From Bacillus safensis FO-36b (GTDB lineage Bacteria; Bacillota; Bacilli; Bacillales; Bacillaceae), in NCBI RefSeq assembly GCF_000691165.1, contig NZ_ASJD01000001.1:682001-746000 (forward strand): a DNA stretch of 64,000 nt. The letters run 5' to 3'. This document shows positions 1-9,225 of this stretch, piece by piece. Position numbers and translations under genes: made by a program. Within the stretch, counting starts at the first letter, position 1. Every line of letters starts with the position of its first letter. Below the pieces are notes generated by a model, which ran no database searches, was not told the origin of the DNA, and saw nothing but the letters and a program-made list of their open reading frames with translations.

Positions 1-1
1 T

Positions 2-172
2 ACAGGGCATCTAGCAAGTGAAAACATTAGTATTACAAATATCCGTATTATTGAGACGCGGGAAGACATTAATGGGATTTTACGCATTAGTTTTCAAACA
101 GACGACGACCGCAAGCGTGCAGAAATCTGTATAAAAAATAGAGCGAATTACGATACATTTTATGCTGACTGA
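2..172 (+). CDS. tyrA: Prephenate dehydrogenase, C-terminal end (partial)
   Basis: This is the last 56 codons of a gene that begins before the window, read in the frame ending at the TGA at 170-172. The translation has the look of an ACT regulatory domain ([16 protein letters not shown], then a short charged tail), as found at the C-terminus of Bacillus TyrA. TyrA oxidises prephenate to 4-hydroxyphenylpyruvate in tyrosine synthesis, and the ACT domain binds tyrosine for feedback inhibition. It lies directly upstream of aroA, as in the B. subtilis aromatic operon. The assignment rests on this fragment plus context. Confidence 0.8.
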   Translation, partial: TGHLASENISITNIRIIETREDINGILRISFQTDDDRKRAEICIKNRANYDTFYAD

Positions 173-182
173 GGTGACAAAC

Positions 183-1469
183 ATGAAAATTCATAAAAAT
201 GCTCCTATGAATGGAGAAATTCATATCCCAGGTGATAAATCTATTTCACATAGATCAGTGATGTTTGGTGCAATTGCTGAAGGGACCACAGTAGTGAAAA
301 ACTTTCTTCCTGGAGCTGACTGTTTAAGTACGATTGATTGCTTTAGAAAGATGGGCGTTGAAATTGAACAAAAAGGGACAGATGTTGTCATTCATGGTAA
401 AGGACTGAAAGAGCTCAAGGAGCCGTCTGACATTCTCGATGTTGGCAATTCTGGTACAACCATTCGATTAATGTTGGGAATATTAGCTGGTTGTGAGTTT
501 CACAGTACACTAATCGGTGATGAGAGTATTGCCAAAAGACCAATGAAACGTGTGACGGGTCCGCTTAAACAACTAGGAGCCAAAATAGACGGCAGAGCAA
601 ATGGCGAGTTTACACCACTGTCTATTCGTGGCGGTCATTTAAAAGGAATCTCTTATGAGTCCCCGGTGGCAAGTGCACAAATTAAGTCGGCTGTCCTTTT
701 AGCTGGGCTGCAAGCAGAGGGAACAACGACTTTAACTGAACCTCATAAATCAAGAGATCATACAGAAAGAATGCTCTCTATGTTTGGTGTAAAACTAGAT
801 GAAGATGAACAAAGTGTTTCCATTGAAGGCGGCCAGACATTAACAGCAACAGATATATTTGTTCCAGGAGACATCTCTTCAGCTGCATTTTTCCTTGTAG
901 CTGGATCAATCGTTCCTAACAGCCGGATTGTCTTAAAAAATGTCGGGTTAAACAAAACAAGAACAGGTATTATTGATGTGCTGAAACTTATGGGTGCAAA
1001 CCTTGAGATTAATGAAGTAGATGCCAAAGGCGGAGAACCGTATGGTGATTTAACGATTTCTACTTCATCATTAAAAGGGATTGAAATTTCTGGTGACATG
1101 ATTTCAAGACTCATCGATGAAATTCCGATTATTGCGCTTCTTGCGACCCAAGCAGAAGGAACAACGATCATTAAAGATGCTGCTGAGTTAAAAGTTAAAG
1201 AAACCAATCGAATTGATACAGTCGTATCAGAACTTAAAAAACTCGGTGCTGATATTGAAGCAACAGATGATGGTATGAAGATTCATGGTAAAACTACGCT
1301 TCAAGGCGGCGCAGTCGTCTCAAGCTACGGAGATCACCGTATCGGTATGATGCTGGGAATTGCCGCATGTGTGACAAAGCAAGCAATTGAGATTGAAGAT
1401 ACAGATGCTGTTCGTGTCTCATACCCGAATTTCTTTGAACACATTGAATATTTAACGAAAACAGTCTGA
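183..1469 (+). CDS. aroA: 3-phosphoshikimate 1-carboxyvinyltransferase (EPSP synthase)
   Basis: Encodes 428 aa, the family length; the gene is called aroE in B. subtilis. It joins shikimate-3-phosphate and phosphoenolpyruvate in the chorismate pathway in the cytoplasm. Visible motifs are GDKSISHR near residues 17-24 and DVGNSGTT near 86-93 (PEP and shikimate-3-phosphate binding), and SYGDHRIGM near the C-terminus. I chose the ATG at 183 because GAGGTGA at 171-177 sits at good spacing; the ATG at 162 lies inside the tyrA coding sequence and lacks a ribosome binding site. It is the last gene of the operon before a terminator. Confidence 0.97.
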   Translation: MKIHKNAPMNGEIHIPGDKSISHRSVMFGAIAEGTTVVKNFLPGADCLSTIDCFRKMGVEIEQKGTDVVIHGKGLKELKEPSDILDVGNSGTTIRLMLGILAGCEFHSTLIGDESIAKRPMKRVTGPLKQLGAKIDGRANGEFTPLSIRGGHLKGISYESPVASAQIKSAVLLAGLQAEGTTTLTEPHKSRDHTERMLSMFGVKLDEDEQSVSIEGGQTLTATDIFVPGDISSAAFFLVAGSIVPNSRIVLKNVGLNKTRTGIIDVLKLMGANLEINEVDAKGGEPYGDLTISTSSLKGIEISGDMISRLIDEIPIIALLATQAEGTTIIKDAAELKVKETNRIDTVVSELKKLGADIEATDDGMKIHGKTTLQGGAVVSSYGDHRIGMMLGIAACVTKQAIEIEDTDAVRVSYPNFFEHIEYLTKTV

Positions 1470-1497
1470 GGAGGTCCTCAGGCTTTTTCTTTCCTTT
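1464..1497 (+). terminator. Intrinsic terminator after aroA
   Basis: A 6-bp GC-rich stem (CTGAGG and CCTCAG, loop AGGT, 1466-1481) overlaps the aroA stop codon and is followed by a T-rich run (CTTTTTCTTTCCTTTT). It closes the aromatic operon and separates it from ypiA. Confidence 0.8.
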
Positions 1498-1670
1498 TGC
1501 ATATTTGTCAGAAATATAGCATAGCTTGTCTCAAGGTGAAACCTTGAAAAAAAACATTTTGTCCGATAAAAATAGTGTCTGCAGTTTACAAATCATCAGT
1601 TTCGTATAGGATGAAATGAAAAACAGTCTTTAAAACACAAAAATGGGTTCATTTTAAAAGAGCAACATAT

Positions 1671-1699
1671 TTGCTGGATGTGTACCTGTCGATTATGAT
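1671..1699 (+). promoter_or_regulatory. SigA-type promoter for ypiA
   Basis: TTGCTG at 1671-1676 and TATGAT at 1694-1699 are separated by exactly 17 bp, about 50 bp before the ypiA start codon. The remaining intergenic DNA (1498-1670) shows only a small A-flanked hairpin near 1531 and nothing else I can assign. Confidence 0.6.
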
Positions 1700-1749
1700 A
1701 TGAAGTAACAATAGTTTAGGTTTTTGGAAACAGAAAGGAACGGTTTGAT

Positions 1750-3021
1750 TTGAATAGTTCATTACAAGAAGCCATAAAATTAGTTGAGGCGGGTGAGACT
1801 GAAAAAGGACTCCAAACACTTGCTCAAGCAGAGAAGCATTTGCATGATGAAGAAAAGGCGCAAGCGGCTCAATTATATTATGATTGGGGAGATATCGATA
1901 AAGCACGGAATCTCATCAGTGATTTACATGATTTATATCCAGAGGAAACAGGTTTAACGTGTTTTTATGCAGAGCTGTTGATTGACTCTGATGATGAAGA
2001 GAAGGCGATTGCAGTATTAGAAACGATTCCTGAAGATGATGATGCGTACCCAGAGAGTTTATTGTTAATGGCAGATTTGTATCAAATGCAAGGACTATTT
2101 GAAGTCAGTGAACAAAAGCTTTTAAAAGCGAAAGAACTACTTCCGAATGAAGCCATCATCGATTTTGCATTAGGTGAGTTGTATTTTTCTCAAGGTCTTT
2201 CAAAGAAAGCGGCCGATTATTTCTACAAAGTGGCAGATCAACAGCATGAGGTTGGCGGTGTCAATGTGTATCAGCGGCTCGCTGAATCGCTCAGCACAGC
2301 TGGAGAATTTGAGGATGCACTTGAATGGTATGAAAAGGCAGTAAAAGATCAAGCAGACCCGAATACTCTTTTTGGCTACGGATTTACAGCAATGAGGGCT
2401 GGCAGAACGAAAACAGCCATTCAGCAGCTTACAGAACTGAAAGATATTGATCCCTCCTATTCGTCACTTTATATGCCTTTAGCGAAAAGTTATGAGGAAG
2501 AAGGACTATATCACGAGGCTTTAGAGGTAGTAAAAGAGGGTATTAAAGTTGATGAGTATAACAAAGAATTATATTTATATGGTGCCAAGATTGATTTGAA
2601 AAATGGGGATTCAGAAGATGCGAAAAAACTGCTTCAAGAAGCACTTGCTCTCGATCCGGGTTATATTGAAGCAGTTCAAACATTGCTGGCGATCTATTTA
2701 AATGAAGAGCTGTTTGATGAAATTCTGGATGTTATTAAAGAGGTTAAAAGCTTTGGGGAAGATGATCCAAAATGGAATTGGTATGCTGCATCTGCTTCTG
2801 TCGGGCGAGAAGAATACAAAGAAGCTGCCGAGTATTTCAAGCTTGCCCTGCCTGATTTTGATGAGGAACGTGACTTTTTATATGAATACGCTTCGTTCCT
2901 TTTAGAAGAGGGCAGACAAAAAGAAGCATTGCCGTTATTACGCAAAGTTCTAGAGAAAGATGGCACGAATGAAGAAATTGAAGAAACGATTTTAAGAATT
3001 GAAGACGAAATTTCCTTATAG
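1750..3021 (+). CDS. ypiA: TPR-repeat protein YpiA
   Basis: A 423-aa cytoplasmic protein built from tandem tetratricopeptide repeats, visible as recurring A-x2-Y-x3-L-type units through the whole length (for example AADYFYKVA, ALEWYEKAV, AAEYFKLAL). TPR arrays are protein-binding scaffolds; no enzyme motif is seen. The start is a TTG at 1750 preceded by AAAGGA at 1733-1738. Position between aroA and ypiB and the length match B. subtilis ypiA, whose partner is not known to me. It is strongly acidic. Confidence 0.9.
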   Translation: MNSSLQEAIKLVEAGETEKGLQTLAQAEKHLHDEEKAQAAQLYYDWGDIDKARNLISDLHDLYPEETGLTCFYAELLIDSDDEEKAIAVLETIPEDDDAYPESLLLMADLYQMQGLFEVSEQKLLKAKELLPNEAIIDFALGELYFSQGLSKKAADYFYKVADQQHEVGGVNVYQRLAESLSTAGEFEDALEWYEKAVKDQADPNTLFGYGFTAMRAGRTKTAIQQLTELKDIDPSYSSLYMPLAKSYEEEGLYHEALEVVKEGIKVDEYNKELYLYGAKIDLKNGDSEDAKKLLQEALALDPGYIEAVQTLLAIYLNEELFDEILDVIKEVKSFGEDDPKWNWYAASASVGREEYKEAAEYFKLALPDFDEERDFLYEYASFLLEEGRQKEALPLLRKVLEKDGTNEEIEETILRIEDEISL

Positions 3022-3096
3022 TTTGCAGGAATGAAGAACTGGTTTGTTGAATAATTCATGTATAGCAATTTAATTTACGATAGAGGAGGGAATAAC

Positions 3097-3636
3097 ATGC
3101 AGACCCCTGTTTCTGTCAATGAAAAAAAGGAATTTATCCGGTGGTTCTTAAACCATTATCAGCTAAAGCGAAGAGAGTGTGTTTGGATATTAAATTATTT
3201 AATGAGTCACGACTCTTTGATGGAAAAGGTTCATTTTGTAGAGCAAGCAGAATTTTGCCCAAGGGGAATCATCATGTCAACACACTGTGTGGATGAAGTT
3301 CCCTTTAGATTTTATAAAGAAAACATCATGACGACAGATGCTGAAAAGTCATTTCATGATATTCGTTTGAATAAACAGCAGGATTTGTTTATTCAATTGA
3401 ATTTCCGTTCTGCTTATCGTTCGCCGGAATATGCAGCTGTTCTTGAAACAAATCCTCATATTCCAAAGGATCTTTATGAGAACGAAAAAGATAAGGATCT
3501 TGCTGAGAAAGTGCTTGAGCACTCAATCGCAACTTTCCAAAAAGAACGGCTCATGAAAGAGATAGATGAAGCACTTGACCGTCATGATCAAGAAACATTT
3601 AATAAGCTGGCAAAAGAATTAAGCCTATTGTCATAA
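3097..3636 (+). CDS. ypiB: UPF0302 family protein YpiB
   Basis: A 179-aa protein, the same length as B. subtilis YpiB, with the conserved N-terminal segment [15 protein letters not shown] and CPRGIIMS in the middle. Its biochemical role is unknown. I chose the ATG at 3097 because GAGGAGGG at 3083-3090 is a near-perfect ribosome binding site; the upstream ATG at 3058 has none. It lies between ypiA and ypiF upstream of the qcr genes. Confidence 0.9.
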   Translation: MQTPVSVNEKKEFIRWFLNHYQLKRRECVWILNYLMSHDSLMEKVHFVEQAEFCPRGIIMSTHCVDEVPFRFYKENIMTTDAEKSFHDIRLNKQQDLFIQLNFRSAYRSPEYAAVLETNPHIPKDLYENEKDKDLAEKVLEHSIATFQKERLMKEIDEALDRHDQETFNKLAKELSLLS

Positions 3637-3645
3637 ACTGAGCGA

Positions 3646-3676
3646 ATAAGCCTTGCCCTATACAGGCAGGGCTTAT
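3646..3676 (+). other. Intergenic hairpin between ypiB and ypiF
   Basis: ATAAGCCTTGCC (3646-3657) and GGCAGGGCTTAT (3665-3676) form a 12-bp stem (one T-G pair) with a 7-nt loop. No U-tract follows, so it is not a normal terminator; it ends about 20 nt before the ypiF start. It may be an mRNA processing or stability element. Confidence 0.5.
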
Positions 3677-3697
3677 GTCATGAAAGAGGGGAAATCG

Positions 3698-4144
3698 ATG
3701 AAGTTTCAAGCAGAGGACGCGGATCGCTTTTTGCAATCTAAAGCTTACATTGATACCGCTATCATTCCATTAGTTGGGATTGATGCCGATCAAATGAAAC
3801 AAACCGTGTCTTTAGGAGAGTTTACTATTCTTGTAGCAGATGAACTTGAAAGACAGTTAAAAGGGCGGGTTTTTCTTTTTCCGCCACATACATATTTGGA
3901 AGTGAGTGACCGGAAACAAGAAGACATACTCACAATGAAGCAGTCGCTCAAAGATCATTTTCAGCATGTCGTATTGATCACATCTGATCACCAGTGGAAA
4001 GAGCATACTGAGATCAGTGAATCGCTATTTTTGCTCAAGCCGGTTCCGCTGGAGCATTTGAAGGTTGAATTAAAGCAAAAAGTGATTCAAGACAGTGTAG
4101 AACAAATTTTGAACTTTTTGTTACAAAAATGGAACCCTTCATAA
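3698..4144 (+). CDS. ypiF: DUF2487 family protein YpiF
   Basis: A 148-aa cytoplasmic protein of the DUF2487 family, directly upstream of the cytochrome bc complex genes as in B. subtilis. No catalytic motif is seen. The ATG at 3698 is preceded by AAAGAGGGG; an earlier in-frame ATG at 3653 lies inside the intergenic hairpin and has no ribosome binding site. Function is unknown, and linkage to the qcr operon is the only hint. Confidence 0.85.
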   Translation: MKFQAEDADRFLQSKAYIDTAIIPLVGIDADQMKQTVSLGEFTILVADELERQLKGRVFLFPPHTYLEVSDRKQEDILTMKQSLKDHFQHVVLITSDHQWKEHTEISESLFLLKPVPLEHLKVELKQKVIQDSVEQILNFLLQKWNPS

Positions 4145-4183
4145 AAACCCTTACATTTGCATTGTACATAGCTTTTTAGGATG

Positions 4184-4212
4184 TTGACCTTGTGAATAGA
4201 TTGATATATTAT
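4184..4212 (+). promoter_or_regulatory. SigA-type promoter for qcrABC
   Basis: TTGACC at 4184-4189 and TATTAT at 4207-4212 with a 17-bp spacer, about 75 bp before the qcrA ATG. The qcr operon of B. subtilis is transcribed from a similarly placed SigA promoter. Confidence 0.7.
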
Positions 4213-4288
4213 GAGGGTGTCCTAGTTTTATGAAATTTTTTCTAATTCAGTTATAAAGTAGCTGACGACCTGAGGGGGGGAGAAAAAA

Positions 4289-4795
4289 ATGAGCGAGAAG
4301 AGACATGGAGTGTCCAGGCGTCAATTTTTGAATTACACGTTGACCGGCGTGGGGGGATTTATGGCCGCTGGAATGCTCATGCCTATGGTTCGCTTTGCGC
4401 TTGACCCTGTGCTAAAAGGAACAGAGGATCAGGATATGGTTCAAGTTGTCAGTGTAGATGAACTGACAAAGGAACCGAAGCGCTTTGACTTTAAAATTGA
4501 TCAAGTAGATGCATGGTACGAGTCAAAGGAATCTAGGTCAGCATGGGTGTACAAAGAAGGGGATGAAATTGTCGCTTTATCACCAATCTGTAAACATTTA
4601 GGATGTACAGTGAACTGGAACAGTGATCCGAAAAATCCAAACAAATTTTTCTGCCCGTGCCATTATGGGCTGTACGACAAGGATGGTACAAACGTACCCG
4701 GAACTCCACCGCTTGCACCGCTTGACCATTATAAGCAGCAAGTGAAGGACGGATACCTCTATCTTGGAAAAGCTGTGCCGAAAGGGGAAGGGTAA
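4289..4795 (+). CDS. qcrA: Menaquinol:cytochrome c reductase, Rieske iron-sulfur subunit
   Basis: A 168-aa membrane-anchored Rieske protein that takes electrons from menaquinol in the bc complex. An SRRQFLN twin-arginine motif precedes one N-terminal membrane segment (about residues 14-38), consistent with Tat export of the folded protein. The two cluster-binding boxes CKHLGC and CPCHYG provide the Cys and His ligands of the 2Fe-2S centre and the disulfide. The ribosome binding site is a long GAGGGGGG run. It is first in the qcrABC operon. Confidence 0.97.
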   Translation: MSEKRHGVSRRQFLNYTLTGVGGFMAAGMLMPMVRFALDPVLKGTEDQDMVQVVSVDELTKEPKRFDFKIDQVDAWYESKESRSAWVYKEGDEIVALSPICKHLGCTVNWNSDPKNPNKFFCPCHYGLYDKDGTNVPGTPPLAPLDHYKQQVKDGYLYLGKAVPKGEG

Positions 4796-4797
4796 CG

Positions 4798-5472
4798 ATG
4801 CTTAACAAGATTTACGATTGGGTAGATGAGCGGCTGGACATTACACCAATATGGAGAGATATTGCAGATCACGAGGTGCCAGAGCACGTCAATCCAGCAC
4901 ATCATTTCTCCGCTTTTGTGTATTGTTTTGGCGGTTTAACGTTTTTTGTGACAGTCATTCAAGTCCTTTCGGGCATGTTTTTAACGATGTATTACGTGCC
5001 GGATATTAAAAATGCCTGGGAATCTGTCTATTATTTGCAAAATGAAGTGGCATTTGGCCAGATTGTCAGAGGGATGCACCACTGGGGTGCGAGTTTAGTT
5101 ATTGTGATGATGTTTTTACATACGCTAAGGGTCTTTTTCCAAGGGGCGTATAAAAAGCCTAGAGAGCTGAACTGGATTGTTGGTGTGCTCATTTTCTTTG
5201 TGATGCTTGGACTTGGTTTTACAGGTTATCTTTTACCATGGGATATGAAGGCGCTGTTTGCGACGAAGGTTGGTCTTCAAATAGCAGAAGCAACACCTTT
5301 CATTGGTAAAGAGATCAAAACGCTGCTTGCAGGTCATCCTGACATTGTAGGGGCACAAACGCTGACGAGATTTTTCGCTATCCATGTCTTTTTCTTGCCA
5401 GCGGCATTATTTGGGCTGATGGCTGCCCACTTTATTATGATTCGTAAGCAAGGAATTTCTGGACCGCTTTAA
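4798..5472 (+). CDS. qcrB: Menaquinol:cytochrome c reductase, cytochrome b subunit
   Basis: A 224-aa cytochrome b6-type protein with four membrane segments. Paired histidines for the two b hemes are visible in the second helix (MHHWGASLVIV and FLHTLR) and in the later helix FFAIHVFFLP...AAHFIM. It forms the quinol-oxidising core with QcrA and QcrC. It starts two bases after the qcrA stop codon, with its ribosome binding site inside the end of qcrA, so translation is probably coupled. Confidence 0.97.
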   Translation: MLNKIYDWVDERLDITPIWRDIADHEVPEHVNPAHHFSAFVYCFGGLTFFVTVIQVLSGMFLTMYYVPDIKNAWESVYYLQNEVAFGQIVRGMHHWGASLVIVMMFLHTLRVFFQGAYKKPRELNWIVGVLIFFVMLGLGFTGYLLPWDMKALFATKVGLQIAEATPFIGKEIKTLLAGHPDIVGAQTLTRFFAIHVFFLPAALFGLMAAHFIMIRKQGISGPL

Positions 5473-5513
5473 AATGCTGCGTTTGATGAATGTTCAATGA
5501 GGAGGGGATGACT

Positions 5514-6281
5514 TTGCATAGGGGAAAAGGGATGAAGTTTGTCGGAGATTCCAGAATACCGGCAGAAAGAAAACCTAACATACCTAAAGACTATTCCGAA
5601 TATCCGGGAAAAACAGAAGCCTTTTGGCCGAACTTTCTTTTAAAGGAATGGCTTGTAGGTGCCGTTTTTTTAATTGGATTTCTTGTCCTAACTGTTGTTC
5701 ATGCGCCTCCGCTTGAGCGGATGGCTGATCCAACAGATACTGGCTATATTCCGCTGCCAGACTGGTATTTCCTATTTTTGTACCAGTTATTAAAATATGA
5801 ATTTGCTGCAGGAAACTTCACTGTCGTCGGCGCGATGATTATGCCTGGAATTGCGTTTGGTGCACTTTTGCTCGCACCATTTCTTGATTCAGGTCCAGAA
5901 CGCAGACCGTATAGAAGACCAATTGCAGTCGGGATGATGATTCTTGCAGTCGGCGCAGCAACATATTTAACGTGGGAGTCTGTTGCAACTCATGATTGGG
6001 AAGCAGCGGCAAAACAAGGTGAGATTAAGAAAGAAGCAGAGATTGATACTTCAGCTGAAGAGTATAAAATTTATCAAGAGCAGACATGTATCTCCTGCCA
6101 CGGGGATAATATGCAGGGCGGAGCAGCTGGACCGTCACTTGTTGACAACGGTCTTTCGCCTGAGGAGATCGCTAAAATCGCTGTAGAAGGAAAAGGCAAC
6201 ATGCCGAAGGGTGTTTTTAAAGGCAGTGATGAAGAACTCGAGAAGCTCTCTAAATATTTATCTGAGGTCAAATCAAAATAA
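5514..6281 (+). CDS. qcrC: Menaquinol:cytochrome c reductase, subunit IV-cytochrome c fusion
   Basis: A 255-aa protein joining a subunit-IV-like membrane domain (three helices; PLPDWYFLFLYQ signature) to a C-terminal cytochrome c domain with the heme attachment site CISCH and an axial Met in the GNMPKG region. It passes electrons from the Rieske centre toward cytochrome c or oxidase on the outer face of the membrane. I chose the TTG at 5514 because GAGGAGGGG lies 6-7 bases upstream and the length then equals B. subtilis QcrC; the ATGs at 5490 and 5508 are badly placed relative to it. Confidence 0.95.
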   Translation: MHRGKGMKFVGDSRIPAERKPNIPKDYSEYPGKTEAFWPNFLLKEWLVGAVFLIGFLVLTVVHAPPLERMADPTDTGYIPLPDWYFLFLYQLLKYEFAAGNFTVVGAMIMPGIAFGALLLAPFLDSGPERRPYRRPIAVGMMILAVGAATYLTWESVATHDWEAAAKQGEIKKEAEIDTSAEEYKIYQEQTCISCHGDNMQGGAAGPSLVDNGLSPEEIAKIAVEGKGNMPKGVFKGSDEELEKLSKYLSEVKSK

Positions 6282-6323
6282 TTCAGTTGTTTAAATGCAA
6301 GTACAAGGATATACTCAAAAGAG

Positions 6324-6350
6324 AAAAAGCTGGCGCTGTCAGCTTTTTTC
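6324..6350 (+). terminator. Intrinsic terminator after qcrC
   Basis: AAAAAGCTG and CAGCTTTTT form a 9-bp stem with a 7-nt loop, ending in a T6 run. It lies between qcrC and ypjA, so ypjA may rely on read-through or its own weak promoter. Confidence 0.8.
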
Positions 6351-6369
6351 TGATTTTAACAGATCGTGA

Positions 6370-6975
6370 GTGAAGAGACATATGAGATGGATTCAATATT
6401 TGCTAGCGACGCGCTACATGCTTGTGCTGGTGCTTATGATCAATTTCCTTGGCACTGTGTACGGCTACTATTGGTATATTCCGCAGCTCGTAGAGACACC
6501 GGCTGTCTTTTTAGCTTTTGTACCAGACAGTCCAACGGCCAGCTTTTTCTTTTTATTTGTATTACTTGCGTTTTTGATGAAACGAAATGCTCCTTATTTT
6601 GAAGCACTTGCTCTTGTGACCTTGATTAAATATGGGTTATGGGCAGTAGGAATGAATATCTTTGTGCTTTTATCTGTTGATGATTTTCCGTGGGAAGGAT
6701 ACATGCTGATTGGGTCTCACTTTGCGATGGCGGTTCAGGCTGTATTGTTTGCGCCATATTATCGTTTTCAAATGCGTCATCTCGTGGTAGCAGGCATTTG
6801 GATCTTACATAATGATGTAATTGATTATGTATTTGGTATGATGCCCCGTTATTCTATGCTGTCTGCTTACTCAAACGAGATCGGCTACGTGACGTTTTGG
6901 CTAAGTATTGCGGTTCTTCTTGTTTCGTATTATCTCGTTCTATCGAAAAAATCGGTCAAGCTGGAACTCCCTTAA
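6370..6975 (+). CDS. ypjA: DUF1405 membrane protein YpjA
   Basis: A 201-aa protein with about six hydrophobic membrane segments and the conserved stretch NFLGTVYGYYWY near the N-terminus followed by VPDSPTASFFF, typical of the DUF1405 family. Its role is unknown. The GTG at 6370 gives the listed length; an in-frame ATG at 6382 is also possible, as neither has a strong ribosome binding site. It lies between the bc complex genes and ypjB, as in B. subtilis. Confidence 0.85.
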   Translation: MKRHMRWIQYLLATRYMLVLVLMINFLGTVYGYYWYIPQLVETPAVFLAFVPDSPTASFFFLFVLLAFLMKRNAPYFEALALVTLIKYGLWAVGMNIFVLLSVDDFPWEGYMLIGSHFAMAVQAVLFAPYYRFQMRHLVVAGIWILHNDVIDYVFGMMPRYSMLSAYSNEIGYVTFWLSIAVLLVSYYLVLSKKSVKLELP

Positions 6976-7040
6976 CAATGTTGGTCTAACCTTGTCCTTT
7001 TCTTCATACGCTGTAAGGAGAAGGGCTAGGAGGGACTTGC

Positions 7041-7844
7041 ATGAAACGAAAGCCAATCGCGATGATTCTATTATTTTTTCTCGTATTACATCCAGCAGTT
7101 GCCAAAGGTGAGGAAACAGCTGCTAACACGCTGCAAGAATTAACGGAACTATCAGATTCCATCTTTCAATTAACGAGACAAGCTAAATATGATGAGGCGT
7201 TACAAGTCGCATTGTATGTTGAAAAGACATTTAAAGCTGAGAATTGGCGTGGAACTTTGACGAATACGCAGATTCGGCAAATTACACTTGGCTATCAAGA
7301 TATGATAAAAGGGCTGCCGCAAGAAGAATTGAATGAGCGCGAAAAGCTTCGTTATGCCTCTCAATTTAGAATGCTGCTTGATGCGATCCAGTCGGATTCT
7401 GAGCCTCTTTGGGGTTCGCTGGAGAAGCCCATTATGGGGTCTTTTCCTACTTTGAAAAAAGAAGTAAAAGATCCAGAGTCGACGACATTTTATGAAACTT
7501 GGAATGAGCTGGTTTCTTTATACGATATGATCTATCCGAGTTTAACCATTGATATTTCGCCTGAAAAGCTCCAGACGATTAAGCAGCACATGGAAGTGAT
7601 TGAGCAAGGTGAGTTTTTAAAAGCATCAAGTGGGACAAAGCTTGAACGTCTCACGAAGCTGGAAGAGGATTTATCGAGTGTGTTTGCTCACGTCGATGAA
7701 GATGAAGCTGATCCATCGCTTTTATGGGTCATCTTAACAACCGGGAGTATCATTTTATTAACGTTAACGTATGTTGGATTTCGGAAATATCGTGCTGAAA
7801 AAGAAAAGAAGCAAAAACGTCAGGCTGATTATCCTAAATCATAA
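7041..7844 (+). CDS. ypjB: Sporulation-associated membrane protein YpjB
   Basis: A 267-aa protein with an N-terminal signal peptide (hydrophobic residues about 5-20 ending near AVAKG), a mostly helical extracytoplasmic domain and a C-terminal membrane anchor (about 228-248) followed by a basic tail. The arrangement matches the Bacillus SpoYpjB family. The ribosome binding site is CTAGGAGGG. The exact role is not known to me. Confidence 0.85.
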   Translation: MKRKPIAMILLFFLVLHPAVAKGEETAANTLQELTELSDSIFQLTRQAKYDEALQVALYVEKTFKAENWRGTLTNTQIRQITLGYQDMIKGLPQEELNEREKLRYASQFRMLLDAIQSDSEPLWGSLEKPIMGSFPTLKKEVKDPESTTFYETWNELVSLYDMIYPSLTIDISPEKLQTIKQHMEVIEQGEFLKASSGTKLERLTKLEEDLSSVFAHVDEDEADPSLLWVILTTGSIILLTLTYVGFRKYRAEKEKKQKRQADYPKS

Positions 7845-7876
7845 AAAAAGAAGCCCAAAACTGGTGCTTCTTTTTT
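7844..7876. terminator. Bidirectional terminator between ypjB and ypjC
   Basis: AAAAAAGAAGC (7844-7854) and GCTTCTTTTTT (7866-7876) form an 11-bp stem with an 11-nt loop. It has A-rich and T-rich flanks and serves the two convergent genes ypjB and ypjC. Confidence 0.8.
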
Positions 7877-8747
7877 AATGTGGATTGAGCGGCTTTTTGT
7901 GTTCATCTAATGTAAAGCCTTCACCGAGTACATCATGCACGTCACTGACAGATACAAACGCATGAGGATCGACTGAGGTCACGACGCTTTTAAGGTGGAC
8001 AAGCTCGTTTTTCGGAACGACGCAATAAAGGACGTTGCGCTCCTGTTTCGTATAGGAACCGACCCCTTTTAAGATGGTGACACCGCGCTCCATTTCATCC
8101 GTGATTTTCTTTTGAATGATGTCATCTTTTTCAGAGATAATCATGGCGCCTTTGGCAGCGTAAGCGCCTTCCTGCATGAAGTCAATGACCTTCGCAGCAA
8201 CAAACACTGCGACAAGTGTATACATCGCTTCTTTATAATTTAAGTAGGTCAGAGAGATGGTAATGACGCATGCGTCGAAGATGAACATTGTTCGTCCCAT
8301 TGCCACCTGATAATGCTTGTTGATCAGTCTTGCAATGATGTCCACACCGCCTGTTGTACCGCCGAATTTAAAGATGATCCCGAGGCCTGTTCCGATAAAT
8401 ACACCTGCAAAGAGGGCGGCTAAGGCTAAATCGTGCTGGAGAGGCATATGTATTTGAAAGCGCTGGAAGATGGCAAGAAAGACAGAAAGACTCACTGTTC
8501 CTACAATTGTATAAGTAAACATCGTTCTGCCAAGCATTTTCCAGCCTATAAAAAAGATCGGAATGTTTAAGACAAGGTTTGAAATAGATGGGTCAATGTG
8601 AAATAGAAAATATAAAAGCAGTGTAATACCTGTAAATCCGCCTTCCGCCAAATTGTTCTGCATATTAAAATGAACAAGACCGAAAGAAAAAATCGCAGAT
8701 CCTATTAAAATAAATACGATATTTTTAAGACGAATTTCTTTTAGCAA
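7875..8747 (-). CDS. ypjC: YitT family membrane protein YpjC
   Basis: A 290-aa protein with about five N-terminal membrane segments and a soluble C-terminal domain (from about residue 195), the architecture of the YitT/DUF2179 family. GGFTGITLLLYF and GGTTGGVDIIARL are conserved family segments. The transported substrate is unknown. It is transcribed alone, divergently from the dapB operon. Confidence 0.88.
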   Translation of the reverse strand: MLKEIRLKNIVFILIGSAIFSFGLVHFNMQNNLAEGGFTGITLLLYFLFHIDPSISNLVLNIPIFFIGWKMLGRTMFTYTIVGTVSLSVFLAIFQRFQIHMPLQHDLALAALFAGVFIGTGLGIIFKFGGTTGGVDIIARLINKHYQVAMGRTMFIFDACVITISLTYLNYKEAMYTLVAVFVAAKVIDFMQEGAYAAKGAMIISEKDDIIQKKITDEMERGVTILKGVGSYTKQERNVLYCVVPKNELVHLKSVVTSVDPHAFVSVSDVHDVLGEGFTLDEHKKPLNPH

Positions 8748-8782
8748 GAGACCACTCCTTTTTTTGCTTAGACAGCGATAAT

Positions 8783-8811
8783 ATTATATGGTATGGGAGA
8801 GAAACAAGCAA
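8783..8811 (-). promoter_or_regulatory. SigA-type promoter for ypjC
   Basis: Read on the minus strand: TTGCTT (8811-8806), 17-bp spacer, TATAAT (8788-8783). It lies about 40 bp before the ypjC start and is back to back with the promoter of the dapB operon. Confidence 0.7.
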
Positions 8812-8827
8812 ACTGAGTCTTAAACAT

Positions 8828-8856
8828 TTGTCAAATATTTATGATTTCGCTAACAT
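8828..8856 (+). promoter_or_regulatory. SigA-type promoter for the ypjD-dapB-mgsA-bsh-cca-birA operon
   Basis: TTGTCA at 8828-8833 and TAACAT at 8851-8856, spacer 17 bp, about 30 bp before the ypjD start. No terminator was seen until after birA, so one transcript probably covers seven genes. Confidence 0.65.
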
Positions 8857-8884
8857 GTAAGAGATGGATAGGAGGATGAGCTTC

Positions 8885-9220
8885 ATGACGAAAGAAAAAA
8901 CGCTGCGTCACGTGCAGCAAGAAGTAGATGATTACATAGGACAATTTAAAGAAGGCTATTTCAGCCCGCTTGCGATGATGGCCCGCCTGACAGAAGAATT
9001 AGGGGAGCTGGCAAGAGAGGTTAACCATTACTATGGAGAAAAGCCGAAAAAAACAACGGAAACAGAAAAAAGCATGGAAGAAGAAATTGGCGATGTTTTG
9101 TTTGTGTTAACATGCCTCGCTAATTCACTTGATATTTCACTAGAAGAAGCACATGATCGTGTGATGCATAAATTCAATACAAGAGATAAAGACCGCTGGA
9201 CGAAAAAAGAAGGGAAGTAG
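8885..9220 (+). CDS. ypjD: MazG-like nucleotide pyrophosphohydrolase YpjD
   Basis: A 111-aa protein of the all-alpha NTP pyrophosphatase (MazG) superfamily. The metal-binding signature is visible as [12 protein letters not shown] near residues 36-47 and [12 protein letters not shown] near 67-78. It probably hydrolyses a (d)NTP, but the substrate is not shown by the sequence. I chose the ATG at 8885, nine bases after GGAGG; the ATG at 8876 is too close to that site. Confidence 0.88.
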   Translation: MTKEKTLRHVQQEVDDYIGQFKEGYFSPLAMMARLTEELGELAREVNHYYGEKPKKTTETEKSMEEEIGDVLFVLTCLANSLDISLEEAHDRVMHKFNTRDKDRWTKKEGK

Positions 9221-9225
9221 AGACG

